From Faecalispora anaeroviscerum (GTDB lineage Bacteria; Bacillota; Clostridia; Oscillospirales; Acutalibacteraceae): a DNA stretch of 64,000 nucleotides. The notes below the pieces were generated by a model that saw only the letters and a list, made by a program, of their open reading frames with translations, ran no database searches and was not told the DNA's origin. The translations under genes were made by a program, and so were the position numbers. Positions 51,088-60,289 of this stretch are shown here, one piece after another. The stretch's first letter is position 1. Every line of letters starts with the position of its first letter. The stretch lies in contig NZ_CANOOQ010000001.1 in assembly GCF_947568225.1 (NCBI RefSeq), forward strand, positions 1,922,001 to 1,986,000. Reading direction: 5' to 3'.

Positions 51088-52140
51088 GTGTATCTGGTTC
51101 TTACGCACCTTGTGGGAGGCGCGGGCGGCTATTGGGGAAAGAAAAAAGGAATTCCGGCCGGCGCAATGATCGGCGCGCTGCTGGCTGTGGCGCTAATGAA
51201 CACCCTGGTGGGCCACGCAGCCAATTACCCACCCAATCTGCGCGTGATCGTGCAGATTTTGTCGGGCTTGATTATCGGCAGCCGTTTTACACGCGAGGAC
51301 GTCAAGGCACTGCGCGTGATGGGCAAGCCTATTTTGATTCTTCTGGCCATGATGTTTACCTTAACAATTCTGTTTTCTCTGCTGATGCAAAAAATATCCG
51401 GCCTTTCTTTCATGACCTCTCTGTTTTCCTGTGCGCCGGGGGGAATGTCGGATTTGTCGCTGATTGCGGTTGACTTCGGCGCCAGCACCGATAAGGTGAT
51501 GCTGCTGCAGCTGTTCCGGTTTGTTATTGTGGTCGTGTTTTTTCCCAACATCATTAAAAAGCTGTATCTCAGCGCACCTGCTCCTGTCATCTTAGTGGAA
51601 GACAGCGAAGCACAGACAAAAGAGAAGGATTCCTCCGGACAATTTTCACCGGAGAAGCTAAAAAAATTCGCGATCTCCCTGGCCGCATCGTCAGCTGGTG
51701 CGCTGCTGCTGCGTGCTTTGGGCATCCCGGCGGGTGCGATCATCGGCGCGATTCTGGGCACGGTCATTTTGAGCATGATTTCGGATTTTCTCTCTTACCC
51801 GTCCTTTGTCAAAATACTGTCCCGCGTGCTGGCCGGGTGCTACGTCGGCAGCCAGATCAGTCGTTCCACCTGGGCCGCTCTGGGCGAACTGATCGTGCCA
51901 ATGATCCTCTTGGCCGTAGAGGTTTTTGTGATGTCGTTTGCCACGGCCTACCTTCTGAGCCGCTTTACCGGCATGAACAAAGCCACTGCGCTGTTCTGCT
52001 GCACCCCCGGCGGAATCACCGAAATGGGCCTGATTGCCGAGGAGCTGGGGCTGGACACCCCGAAGATTGTACTGATGCACTCCTGCCGCCTGATTTCGGT
52101 CATTTGCCTGATCCCCGTTTTGGCGCGTATTTTTGCCTAA
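51088..52140 (+). CDS. AbrB-family (duplicated) membrane protein
   Basis: A 350-residue polytopic protein made of two homologous halves, each with GxxxGAxxG-type helices and a Pro/Gly motif: FSCAPGGMSDLSLIAVDFGAS in the first and FCCTPGGITEMGLIAEELGLD in the second. This is the membrane AbrB duplication family, often mislabelled AbrB transcriptional regulator or ammonia monooxygenase. The duplicated CxPGG motifs probably form the transport path; substrate unknown. GTG 51088 follows GAGGGGAGG; the frame is open to 51016 without a ribosome site. A terminator follows. Confidence 0.85.
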   Translation: MYLVLTHLVGGAGGYWGKKKGIPAGAMIGALLAVALMNTLVGHAANYPPNLRVIVQILSGLIIGSRFTREDVKALRVMGKPILILLAMMFTLTILFSLLMQKISGLSFMTSLFSCAPGGMSDLSLIAVDFGASTDKVMLLQLFRFVIVVVFFPNIIKKLYLSAPAPVILVEDSEAQTKEKDSSGQFSPEKLKKFAISLAASSAGALLLRALGIPAGAIIGAILGTVILSMISDFLSYPSFVKILSRVLAGCYVGSQISRSTWAALGELIVPMILLAVEVFVMSFATAYLLSRFTGMNKATALFCCTPGGITEMGLIAEELGLDTPKIVLMHSCRLISVICLIPVLARIFA

Positions 52141-52165
52141 CTTCAATTGATGAGTAAAAAAAATT

Positions 52166-52206
52166 AAAATAGCTCATCCCCGCCTTCGGTGGGGATGAGC
52201 TATTTT
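52166..52206. terminator. Terminator between the AbrB-family gene and citG
   Basis: AAAATAGCTCATCCCCGCC / GGTGGGGATGAGCTATTTT, 19-bp arms with one G-U pair, TTC loop and TTTTTT after; serves both convergent genes. Confidence 0.85.
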
Positions 52207-52241
52207 TTCTTCAACCGAAGCTTTGTATGGGGTTGCGGGCG

Positions 52242-53195
52242 CTATTTTCTCTCTGATAAAGCCAGCGCACTCCCGCCGAAGCGCTCCGGGAATTCCTGCT
52301 CCAGCCACCAGGCCATCAGAGTCATAGAAAGCATGTCCGCCGCACCGCCCGGGCTGATGTTTTTGCGAATGAACTCCTGATCCATCCTCGCCGCCTCGGA
52401 AAGCAGCATCGCCGGCGAAAGGCCGGGCGTTTGCAGCAAAGCGACCAGTTGCTCCCGAACCTGCCGCTGGGTTTTCAAATCAGAACGGCTGATCAGGTTG
52501 GTATCCTCCAGATGAGCCATGATATGAAACAGTGTATAAATACCGGCGGCGTCGATGTCCCAGCCGAAAGCGTTGGCTCTGCGCAGCGCGGGCAGGCCGT
52601 GCAGGCGCGCTGAGGGGAATCCGTTTGCCGCTTCGCCGCGCACCCCCTCAATGCGGTACTGGCGGTACAGCCGTTCGCCGTTCGTTTCCATTTTTTCTTT
52701 CTGCGGATGATCGCCGCAGGCAATTTCCGCACACAGCGAAAACAGCCGTTCCATCGGAACACGACGCGGCTGGTCGTATAAAAGGCCGCAAGCGGCACAG
52801 AAAATCCCCATGGAATACACAATGCCCTTGTGGGTGTTTACCCCGCCGGTTGCGCGAAACATTTCGCGTTCCGCCTTTTTTCCGGGCGCGCGCAGGTGCG
52901 GCAGCAAGCGCTCCGGCGGTATTCTGCGCAGCCGCATGGCCTGCGCGGTGATCTCCCGAAAATAACCGGACAGCGCGCAGGCGCTGTCCAGAAATGTAAA
53001 CAGATTCATATCACGGTGGGCTCCGTTGTTCAAACGGTCCACCAGACCGGGCTTCGGCGCAATGCACACCTCATACAGCAGCGCACGAACCGCCAGCTTT
53101 GCAATTTGGCCGCAGTAATCTTCCCGCGCGGTGTGGCACACCGCACGCCGGGTGCGGCCAGACCGCACAGTTTCTATCCGATTCCGCCGCGTCAT
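52242..53195 (-). CDS. citG: Triphosphoribosyl-dephospho-CoA synthase
   Basis: A 317-residue CitG-family enzyme that makes 2'-(5''-triphosphoribosyl)-3'-dephospho-CoA, the precursor of the citrate lyase prosthetic group. Signature stretches are EVCIAPKPGLVDRLNNGAHRDM, GGVNTHKGIVYSMGI and DTNLISRSD. Its ATG overlaps the stop of the GntR regulator by four bases. The product is transferred by CitX, encoded across the divergent promoter region, to the CitD subunit. Normal length. Confidence 0.93.
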   Translation of the reverse strand: MTRRNRIETVRSGRTRRAVCHTAREDYCGQIAKLAVRALLYEVCIAPKPGLVDRLNNGAHRDMNLFTFLDSACALSGYFREITAQAMRLRRIPPERLLPHLRAPGKKAEREMFRATGGVNTHKGIVYSMGIFCAACGLLYDQPRRVPMERLFSLCAEIACGDHPQKEKMETNGERLYRQYRIEGVRGEAANGFPSARLHGLPALRRANAFGWDIDAAGIYTLFHIMAHLEDTNLISRSDLKTQRQVREQLVALLQTPGLSPAMLLSEAARMDQEFIRKNISPGGAADMLSMTLMAWWLEQEFPERFGGSALALSERK

Positions 53196-53926
53196 TCCAT
53201 CCTCCGGTACAAATCCTTGAGATCATCCCGCATGTTTTCCTCCGAACGGAGGATACCGCGCAGAACAAACTCCTTGGAGTGATTCAGGTGCTCATTCACA
53301 ATTAACGAAATCAGCTCTTCGTCCTTTGTCTGCATCCCGCGGTAAATCAGCCCGTGCTCCTTCAGAGCCAGACGGCGCCGCTCATCGTCGTACAGTGAAA
53401 TGTCGCGGAACCGAGCCACATATTCCAGCATATTGCCGACTACGTTTTCCAGTCTTTGCATCCGAGAGAAACGGTATATCATCGCATTGAAGTCGGTAAA
53501 ATACTGAATAACCTTTTTCACTTCGCCCTTTTCGTTGTCCTCTTCGGTCTTTTTGAGCAGCGCCTGCATTTCCTGGTGATTCTCCGGCGTCATGCGGTTC
53601 ATGGCAGCAATGGTCGCCATTGTCTCGAGCGCGATGCGAATCTCATAAATCTCCTCCGCGTCCGCCACCGTAACCCGCTTAACCACCACGCCGTATTTGG
53701 GGATATACTCCACCAAATCCTCATCCGTCAGTTTCTTAATTGCGTTTCGGATCGGGGTACGGCTGATGTTCATGTAATCGGACAAGACCTTTTCGTTGAG
53801 TCTTTCGCCGACCGGAATCACACCTTGAATGATCGCTTTTCTAAGGCCCTCGTACACCATGTCATTGAGTGGCCTGTTCTGTGATAAATTGATGATTTGC
53901 ACCAATCTGCTTAAATATTCCTGCAC
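53192..53926 (-). CDS. GntR-family regulator with FCD domain, probable citrate-locus regulator
   Basis: A ~244-residue regulator: winged helix (DMVYEGLRKAIIQGVIPVGERL, TPIRNAIKKLTDEDLVEY) and FCD domain (EIYEIRIALETMATIAAMNRM, NEHLNHSKEFVLRG). The first in-frame ATG at 53953 overlaps the -10 box of the strong promoter at 53952-53981 and cannot be used by that transcript; GTG 53926 with AAGGACGGTGAT just upstream is chosen. Overlapped with citG and divergent from citCDEFX, like CitO of lactic acid bacteria, it probably binds the intervening region in response to citrate. Confidence 0.85.
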   Translation of the reverse strand: MQEYLSRLVQIINLSQNRPLNDMVYEGLRKAIIQGVIPVGERLNEKVLSDYMNISRTPIRNAIKKLTDEDLVEYIPKYGVVVKRVTVADAEEIYEIRIALETMATIAAMNRMTPENHQEMQALLKKTEEDNEKGEVKKVIQYFTDFNAMIYRFSRMQRLENVVGNMLEYVARFRDISLYDDERRRLALKEHGLIYRGMQTKDEELISLIVNEHLNHSKEFVLRGILRSEENMRDDLKDLYRRME

Positions 53927-53951
53927 AAAATCACCGTCCTTAATGTTAATC

Positions 53952-53981
53952 ATTATAAAGGAATCATTGATTATTTGTCAA
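53952..53981 (-). promoter_or_regulatory. Promoter of gntR-citG
   Basis: Read leftward: perfect TTGACA (53981-53976), 18-base spacer, perfect TATAAT (53957-53952). The remaining gap to citC (53982-54216) is A-rich; a TTGACA at 54100-54105 lacks a matching -10. Confidence 0.75.
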
Positions 53982-54216
53982 TTTAAATTACTGAGAAAAA
54001 AAGCAATAAAAAAACACCAAGGACATCAAAAGCACACCCGCCCTGTGATAAATTAATGTATAATGTACACAGACAAAGCAAAAAAGCGCAAAAGACATTT
54101 TGACAGATTCGAATAAAACCTCTTTTTTTCACAGCAAAGATTGCAAAAATATTCTAAAAATTTAAGATTGCAGTTTTGCAGGGGTTTCATCGGTTCTGGG
54201 GAACAGGAGCCATTGT

Positions 54217-55242
54217 ATGGAGTATGAAATTAGGCGTTTGTGGATCGACCGTGATCCCCGCCAAAAACAGCTTTGGCAGGATCTGCTGTACAGTAGCGGC
54301 ATCCGCCCGGAAGCCGCCATCTCTTACTGCGCGGGACTTTTCTTTGAAGACCAGCTTGCGGCGACCGGCTCTTTGTACCAGAACATCATCAAGTGTGTGG
54401 CGGTCAGTCCAGAGCATCAGGGCGGCAAGGCAGTCAGCATTCTGCTTTCTCACCTGCTCAGCAGCGTAATGGAGAGCGGCAGCTCCTCCTGCTACGTGTA
54501 CACCAAGCCTCAGGCGTCCCGCTCCTTTCAGGAGCTGGGGTTTCGGGAGCTGGCCCGCGTAGACGATCAGCTGGTATTTATGGAAAAAGCCGTCTACGGC
54601 TTCCCACAGTACCTCAAGGATTTGGAGAAAGAACGAGTTTCCGGCCAGGCAGCCGGCATTGTGATGAACGCAAATCCTTTCACACTGGGACACCGTTACC
54701 TGGCGGAAACCGCCGCCAGAGAAAACGAAACGCTGCATCTGTTCGTTCTGTCGGAAGAATTATCCGCTTTCCCGGCCAGTACCCGGCTGGAGCTTGTCCG
54801 GCGCGGAGTTCAGCATTTGCCGAACGTTCGGGTTCACCCCACAGGGGATTACATGGTTTCCGCCAAAACGTTTCCTTCCTATTTTTTAAAGGAGGACGTT
54901 CAGGTGGCAAAGGTTCAGGCAACGCTCGACGCAACCCTGTTTCGAGATTTTATTGCCCCAGCCGCGGGCATTACCCGCAGGTACGTTGGCGAAGAGCCCC
55001 TGTCTCCGGTGACACAGCTATATAATGAATCCATGAAAGAGGTGTTTCACGGAGCGATTGATTTAGTCATCATCCCCCGGGTGGAACAAGGGGGAAATGT
55101 AATCAGCGCCTCCCGTATAAGGGCCCTCCTCAAACAGGGAAAAACAGAAGAGACGAAGGAACTTGTTCCAAAAAGCACCTACGACTATCTGGTTTCTCCG
55201 GAGGGAAAAGCACTGATTCAGAAATTGCAGCAGGAGGGATAA
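54217..55242 (+). CDS. citC: [Citrate (pro-3S)-lyase] ligase
   Basis: A 341-residue enzyme that acetylates the citrate lyase prosthetic group with acetate and ATP, activating the enzyme. It has an N-terminal GNAT-like domain (about 1-115; CVAVSPEHQGGKAVSILLSHL) and a C-terminal nucleotidyltransferase-like domain with GIVMNANPFTLGHRYLAETAA (HIGH-like motif) and VISASRIRALLKQGK. First gene of the rightward operon; citD follows after 3 bases. Confidence 0.95.
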   Translation: MEYEIRRLWIDRDPRQKQLWQDLLYSSGIRPEAAISYCAGLFFEDQLAATGSLYQNIIKCVAVSPEHQGGKAVSILLSHLLSSVMESGSSSCYVYTKPQASRSFQELGFRELARVDDQLVFMEKAVYGFPQYLKDLEKERVSGQAAGIVMNANPFTLGHRYLAETAARENETLHLFVLSEELSAFPASTRLELVRRGVQHLPNVRVHPTGDYMVSAKTFPSYFLKEDVQVAKVQATLDATLFRDFIAPAAGITRRYVGEEPLSPVTQLYNESMKEVFHGAIDLVIIPRVEQGGNVISASRIRALLKQGKTEETKELVPKSTYDYLVSPEGKALIQKLQQEG

Positions 55243-55245
55243 CAC

Positions 55246-55566
55246 ATGCCGCTTTATCAAATTCAAAAACCGGCAATTGCCGGTACGCTGGAATCTTCCG
55301 ACATTCAGATCATGATCGACAAGAACGACGGCGAGGGAATCGACATCAGCCTGACCAGCAGCGTAGAGCACCAGTACGGCCGGCAGATTCGCGAAACGAT
55401 CCACAAAACCCTTTCAAACATGGGGGTCGACAACGCGAAGCTGACCGTTGTGGATAAGGGCGCGCTGGAGTGTACCATTGTTGCCCGTACCATCGCGGCG
55501 GTACATCGGTCGTGCGGAATTACCGAGCACTATGATTGGGAGGCGATCGATTCATGGAACGTTTAA
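55246..55566 (+). CDS. citD: Citrate lyase acyl carrier protein, gamma subunit
   Basis: A 106-residue acyl carrier protein. It starts IQKPAIAGTLESSDIQIMI, the conserved CitD opening whose Ser (in LESSD) receives the phosphoribosyl-dephospho-CoA group, and ends with GALECTIVARTIAAVHRSCG. GGAGGG precedes the ATG. It overlaps citE by 13 bases. Confidence 0.95.
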   Translation: MPLYQIQKPAIAGTLESSDIQIMIDKNDGEGIDISLTSSVEHQYGRQIRETIHKTLSNMGVDNAKLTVVDKGALECTIVARTIAAVHRSCGITEHYDWEAIDSWNV

Positions 55567-56456
55567 GAAGAACGATGATGTTTTTGCCGGCCAGTAACCC
55601 CGGCATGCTGAAGGACGCGATCATTTACGGTGCGGACTCCATTATGTTTGACCTGGAAGACGCGATCTCCCTGGCGGAAAAGGATACTTCCCGCTTTCTT
55701 GTTTTCCAGGCGGTAAAAACTTTTGATTTCTCTTCTACGGAAACCGTTGTCCGCATCAACTCGCTGGACGCGGGCGGCATAGATGACGTACACGCCATGG
55801 TGCGCGCCGGCATTGATGTCATTCGTTTGCCGAAAACGGTTTGTGCCCAGGATGTTCTGGACACCGAGGCCGTGATTCTGGAAGCGGAGAAAGCCTGCGG
55901 CCGTGAACCCGGCTCCACCCGGATGATGGCGGCCATTGAAGACCCCCGCGGCGTTTTGAACGCGCTTTCCATCGCCCACTCCAGCAAACGCCTGATCGGT
56001 ATCGCGCTGGGCTCTGAGGACTACGTTACCGCGATGAAAACCAGACGCTATGCAGACCGCAACAGCGAAGAAATTTTCTTCGCCCGCTCCATGATCGTCC
56101 ACGCCGCCCGCGCAGCCGGAATCGCCGCGCTTGACACGGTATTTGCCGACGTGAACGACATGGAAACCCTGCGAAAAGAAACCGAATTTGTCCGTCAGCT
56201 CGGCTTTGACGGCAAGTCCGTCATTCACCCCCGCCAGATCGCAGTGGTCAATTCCGTTTACACCCCGAATCAGAAAGAAATTGACAAGGCGCTGGATGTG
56301 ATTCGCGCCATTGAAGAGGCCAATGCCAAAGGCTCCGGCGTAATTGCCCTGAACGGCAAAATGATCGATAAGCCCATTGTGGAGCGCGCGGAACGCGTGG
56401 TCGCGCTGGCCAAAGCCGCCGGCGTTTATACCGGGCCGGAAGGACAGGAGGGTTAA
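55554..56456 (+). CDS. citE: Citrate lyase beta subunit (citryl-ACP lyase)
   Basis: A 300-residue HpcH/HpaI-fold lyase that cleaves citryl-ACP to acetyl-ACP and oxaloacetate. Signatures are MMFLPASNPGMLKDAIIYGADSIMFDLEDA, with the metal-binding Glu/Asp, and IGIALGSEDYVTAM and SVIHPRQIAVVN. ATG 55554 lies within the end of citD and is preceded by GGGAGG, a coupled start. Length is standard. Confidence 0.96.
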   Translation: MERLRRTMMFLPASNPGMLKDAIIYGADSIMFDLEDAISLAEKDTSRFLVFQAVKTFDFSSTETVVRINSLDAGGIDDVHAMVRAGIDVIRLPKTVCAQDVLDTEAVILEAEKACGREPGSTRMMAAIEDPRGVLNALSIAHSSKRLIGIALGSEDYVTAMKTRRYADRNSEEIFFARSMIVHAARAAGIAALDTVFADVNDMETLRKETEFVRQLGFDGKSVIHPRQIAVVNSVYTPNQKEIDKALDVIRAIEEANAKGSGVIALNGKMIDKPIVERAERVVALAKAAGVYTGPEGQEG

Positions 56457-56459
56457 ACA

Positions 56460-58004
56460 ATGGAAACGGTTAAAAATGCAGTGGGCCGTGAAATCCCGAA
56501 GGAATATGCTGATCAGTACGGCGTGTTCGAGGGTCAGTTCGCCCGCAAAAACGAATACAAAAGAGCTGCCGGCAAGGTAGTTCCCACCCTTCCCGGTGAA
56601 ACAAAGCTCGTTTCTTCCCTGCGGGAAGCAATTGAGAAGACCGGCCTGAAAGACGGCATGACGATTTCGTTCCACCATCATTTTCGTGAGGGTGACTATG
56701 TTCTGAACATGGTGCTGGATGAGATCGCCGCTATGGGCATCAAAAACCTCAAGCTCGCCGCCAGTTCAATTTCCAACGTACATGAGCCTTTGATCGAACA
56801 CATCAAAAACGGTGTGATCACCGAGATCACCAGCAGCGGCCTGCGCGACAAGGTAGGCTCCGCGATTTCTCACGGCCTGATGGAAAAGCCTGTCGTCATC
56901 CGTTCTCACGGAGGGCGCGCACGCGCCATTGAATCCGGCGAGCTGCACATCGACGTTGCTTTTCTCGGCGCCTCGAGCGCAGACCCCTACGGCAACGCGA
57001 ACGGCTCCCACGGTACCGCAACCTGCGGTTCTTTGGGCTATGCCAAGGTAGACGCGGAATATGCCGACAAGGTGGTTATCATTACCGACAGCCTGGTCGA
57101 TTACCCCAACACTCCCATGAGCATCCCCCAAACTCTGGTGGATTATGTTGTGGTGGTGGACGCGATCGGCAATCCTGACGGAATTGCCAAGGGCGCAACC
57201 CGCTTTACTTCTGACCCCAAGGAGCTTTTGATAGCGGAAAATGCCTGCAAAGTCATTACCGCCTCTCCTTACTTTAAAGACGGCATCTCCTTCCAGTCCG
57301 GTTCCGGCGGCTCCACCCTTGCGGTAACTCGCTTTTTAGCAGAAAAAATGCGCGAGCGTGGGATTACCGCAGGATTCTTGCTGGGCGGTATCACCAGCAA
57401 TATGGTAGAACTGCTGGAAGAGGGTCTGGCCAAGAAAATTCTGGACACTCAAACCTTTGACCGCGGTGCTGCTGCCTCGATTGCGCGCAATGAGAACCAC
57501 TACGAAATTTCGGCTTCCTTCTATGCCAACCCCGGTAACAAGGGTGCGGCTGTGAATCTGCTGGATGTCGTAATGCTCTCTGCTCTGGAGGTAGACACAG
57601 ACTTCAACGTAAACGTAATGACCGGTTCCGACGGTGTAATCCGCGGTGCTTCCGGCGGACACAGCGACACGGCGGCCGGCGCAAAGCTGAGCCTGATTCT
57701 GTGCCCCCTGCTGCGCGGACGCATTCCGACCATTGTGGAGCAGGTTAACACCGTCATCACTCCCGGCGAGGGAATTGACGTTGTCGTTACGGAAGTCGGC
57801 ATTGCAGTAAACCCCCGCAGAAAAGATTTGCAGGAGGCCATGAAGAATGCCGGAGTAAACGTCTTTACCATGGAGGAACTGAAAAACAAGGCCTATGCGC
57901 TGGCTGGCACGCCCGACCCCATTGAATACGGTGATAAGGTCGTTGCTCTCATCGAGTACCGCGACGGCAGCCTGATTGATGTGGTAAGGCAGGTTAAGCG
58001 CTGA
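56460..58004 (+). CDS. citF: Citrate lyase alpha subunit (citrate-ACP transferase)
   Basis: A 514-residue CoA-transferase-type subunit that exchanges the acetyl group on CitD for citrate. Signatures include GMTISFHHHFREGDYVLNMV, SHGGRARAIESGELHIDVAFLGA and VMTGSDGVIRGASGGHSDTAAG. It follows citE by 3 bases with AGGAGGG. With CitD and CitE it forms the full lyase complex. Confidence 0.97.
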   Translation: METVKNAVGREIPKEYADQYGVFEGQFARKNEYKRAAGKVVPTLPGETKLVSSLREAIEKTGLKDGMTISFHHHFREGDYVLNMVLDEIAAMGIKNLKLAASSISNVHEPLIEHIKNGVITEITSSGLRDKVGSAISHGLMEKPVVIRSHGGRARAIESGELHIDVAFLGASSADPYGNANGSHGTATCGSLGYAKVDAEYADKVVIITDSLVDYPNTPMSIPQTLVDYVVVVDAIGNPDGIAKGATRFTSDPKELLIAENACKVITASPYFKDGISFQSGSGGSTLAVTRFLAEKMRERGITAGFLLGGITSNMVELLEEGLAKKILDTQTFDRGAAASIARNENHYEISASFYANPGNKGAAVNLLDVVMLSALEVDTDFNVNVMTGSDGVIRGASGGHSDTAAGAKLSLILCPLLRGRIPTIVEQVNTVITPGEGIDVVVTEVGIAVNPRRKDLQEAMKNAGVNVFTMEELKNKAYALAGTPDPIEYGDKVVALIEYRDGSLIDVVRQVKR

Positions 58005-58005
58005 G

Positions 58006-58581
58006 ATGAACGCGGCAGAAATGTTTACACACGGCGAGACTCCCGAGCTAAACGAGGTTCTTCTGAACCGCGAGCGCCGGGTGCAGTTTATCAGCGAACT
58101 GCTCAGGCGCTTCCCCCAAAGCTGCGTGATCTCTCTAAAGTGTAACATTCCCGGGCCTGTCAAAAGCAACGGGGAAATTCTGGCTCTGTTTGAGTACGGA
58201 GAAAACCGGATTCAAAACAGATTATCGAATCGGGGCTGGAAGTCCAACTACCAGAAGCGGATGAACCTGCGAACAGGTCCCGAAGCTTTTTGGGTCATCT
58301 CGGAGGATTCTCTTGAGGTGAAGCAACAAATGATTTTGTTTGAGGAAGAAAAACTGGGCAGATTGTTCGACGCGGATGTGCTGGATCAAAAAGAGGGGCT
58401 TGTGCAGACTCGCAGCAGAGTGGAGCTTGGTCATCAACCAAGGCGATGCCTGATCTGTGACCAGGATGCCAGAATTTGTGCAAGCAGACGACTTCATCCG
58501 GTTCCCATGCTGCAACAGCGGCTGATTCAGCTGCTGGAAGAAAATGAGGAAGAACTGGAAAACAGCGAAACCCTGCAGTGA
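58006..58581 (+). CDS. citX: Apo-citrate lyase phosphoribosyl-dephospho-CoA transferase
   Basis: A 191-residue CitX-family nucleotidyltransferase that attaches the prosthetic group to the CitD serine. Visible family features are the RR..F....L basic start, GRLFDADVLD with probable metal-binding Asp residues, and PRRCLICDQDARICASRRLH with its Cys cluster. It begins 1 base after the citF stop. Some CitX proteins are fused to CitG; here they are separate. Confidence 0.92.
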   Translation: MNAAEMFTHGETPELNEVLLNRERRVQFISELLRRFPQSCVISLKCNIPGPVKSNGEILALFEYGENRIQNRLSNRGWKSNYQKRMNLRTGPEAFWVISEDSLEVKQQMILFEEEKLGRLFDADVLDQKEGLVQTRSRVELGHQPRRCLICDQDARICASRRLHPVPMLQQRLIQLLEENEEELENSETLQ

Positions 58582-58701
58582 AAAACACAGATTGTAACGC
58601 AGCACGCTGATTTGTTTCTCTTTAGGAATGCCTCCCGGCAACGGGAGCCTTCCGTCTACATAGTCTGGTCAAGCGTGCACATACCCCCAGGCAGCATAAT
58701 C

Positions 58702-58717
58702 GTTGGGCATGCCCAAC
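58702..58717. repeat. 16-base perfect palindrome upstream of the citrate transporter gene
   Basis: GTTGGGCATGCCCAAC, seven bases before the transporter ribosome site, in the 156-base gap after citX. It could be an operator or an RNA hairpin setting transporter level. A second small hairpin (CTCCCG-GCAA-CGGGAG) lies at about 58630. Confidence 0.5.
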
Positions 58718-58737
58718 TAATTTGAGGAGGATTGCTT

Positions 58738-60120
58738 ATGTTTTTAACTATTTTGGCGTGGGCCATGATCATCGTATTCCTTACGCTGGTCATATCCAAA
58801 AAAATGCAGCCGTTTACCGCTCTTGTATTGGTACCTATTGCCTTTACTCTGGCCGGTGCTCTCGGCAACCAGTACGTTGAAAAGGTAGCCAAGGCAAATG
58901 AGGTCGCCGCTGCCAATGTCACCATTTGGGATCAGATTCAGATTATTGGCAAGTGGACTGTGGCTGGTTTGACTAAGACCTCCACCACCGCGATCATGCT
59001 GTTATTCGCGATTCTGTTCTTCTCCGTCATGTTGAATGTGGGTCTGTTTGATCCCGTCACAAAATTTATCATCCGTCTGGCCGGCGGTGACCCGGTTAAG
59101 GTTCTTGTTGGTACCGCAGCGGTTGCCGCAATGGTCTCTCTGAACGGCGACGGAACCACTACCACCCTGATCGTCTGTACCGCGTTCATTCCGATTTACC
59201 AGAAGCTGGGCCTCAAAATGATGAACCTTGGCGTTCTGACCGTTTTAATGAACACAATTATGAACCTGCTGCCCTGGGGCGGACCGACCGCCCGTGTTAT
59301 CTCCGTATTGGGCGAGGTTTCCGAGCAAAGCATTCTAAACGCGCTGCTGCCCGGCATGGGTGTAGCAATTGTATACATGTTGGGTGTTGCCTACTACCTG
59401 GGCCTGAAAGAGCGCAAGAGAGTTGGCATTCAGCACCTGGGTCATGATGAAATCGAAGCGCTGACGAAGCCCTCTTCTCCCGAAGAGGAAGCCCTCAAGC
59501 GCCCGAAACTGATCTGGATCAACGCGATTATGACTGTTGGCGCGGTTGTGATGCTGGTCCTTGGCACCTTCCCGTCCGTATTCATCTTCCTCGTGGGCAC
59601 TGCTTTGGCCGTGCTGATTAACTATCGTACTCTTAAGGAGCAGAAAGCCCGTATTTCCGACAACGCCGGCGATGCTCTGCAGGTATCCATCCTGGTTATG
59701 GCTGCCGGTATCTTCATGGGCTTGTTCACCAACTCCGGCATGTCCGACGCGCTGGCTTCCAGCATGATCTACCTGATTCCCGAGCAGATGGGTCGTTTCT
59801 GGGGTCTGGTTACCGCAGTAATCTCCGCACCCGGCACCTTCTTCCTTTCCAACGATGCTTTCTATTACGGCGTGCTGCCGGTATTCGCAGAGGCAGGCTA
59901 CCGTTATGGCTACACTGCTCTGGAGCTCGGCACCGCATCTCTGCTGGGCCAGGCATTCCATCTGCTCAGCCCTCTGGTAGCATTCATTTATCTGCTGCTG
60001 AACCTGACCGGACTGGACATGGGCGAGTGGCAGAAGGAATCCGCAAAATGGGCCGTAGGTATTTTTGTTATCTTCATCGGCATGGCGGCCATTACCGGAT
60101 CTGTACCGCTGTTTAAATAA
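58738..60120 (+). CDS. CitMHS-family citrate transporter
   Basis: A 460-residue protein with about 11-12 hydrophobic segments. It is of the CitMHS type, which imports citrate complexed with a divalent metal together with protons. Diagnostic stretches are LVLVPIAFTLAGALG, VSLNGDGTTTTLIVCTAFIPIY and LPWGGPTARVISVLG in one half and FFLSNDAFYYGVLPVFAE in the other. GAGGAGG at 58724-58730 selects the ATG at 58738 rather than a TTG two codons earlier. It completes the citrate fermentation locus; no oxaloacetate decarboxylase is in the window. Confidence 0.93.
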   Translation: MFLTILAWAMIIVFLTLVISKKMQPFTALVLVPIAFTLAGALGNQYVEKVAKANEVAAANVTIWDQIQIIGKWTVAGLTKTSTTAIMLLFAILFFSVMLNVGLFDPVTKFIIRLAGGDPVKVLVGTAAVAAMVSLNGDGTTTTLIVCTAFIPIYQKLGLKMMNLGVLTVLMNTIMNLLPWGGPTARVISVLGEVSEQSILNALLPGMGVAIVYMLGVAYYLGLKERKRVGIQHLGHDEIEALTKPSSPEEEALKRPKLIWINAIMTVGAVVMLVLGTFPSVFIFLVGTALAVLINYRTLKEQKARISDNAGDALQVSILVMAAGIFMGLFTNSGMSDALASSMIYLIPEQMGRFWGLVTAVISAPGTFFLSNDAFYYGVLPVFAEAGYRYGYTALELGTASLLGQAFHLLSPLVAFIYLLLNLTGLDMGEWQKESAKWAVGIFVIFIGMAAITGSVPLFK

Positions 60121-60152
60121 CCGTCTCCTTTTTTCAAATAAGTTTACCCCCG

Positions 60153-60192
60153 GCAGGGCGCGGTATTTTTGATACCGCGCCCTGCTGCTTTT
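60153..60192 (+). terminator. Terminator of the citrate operon
   Basis: 14-bp perfect arms (GCAGGGCGCGGTAT / ATACCGCGCCCTGC), TTTTG loop, then TGCTTTT. Confidence 0.88.
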
Positions 60193-60289
60193 GTATCTGT
60201 ATGATTGCAATCGCGCCCGTGACATGATATGCTAAAAATGAGGCATGGCTCTCCGGGTTCGTGCCCCACAACGGAGAAGGAGGTTCGTT

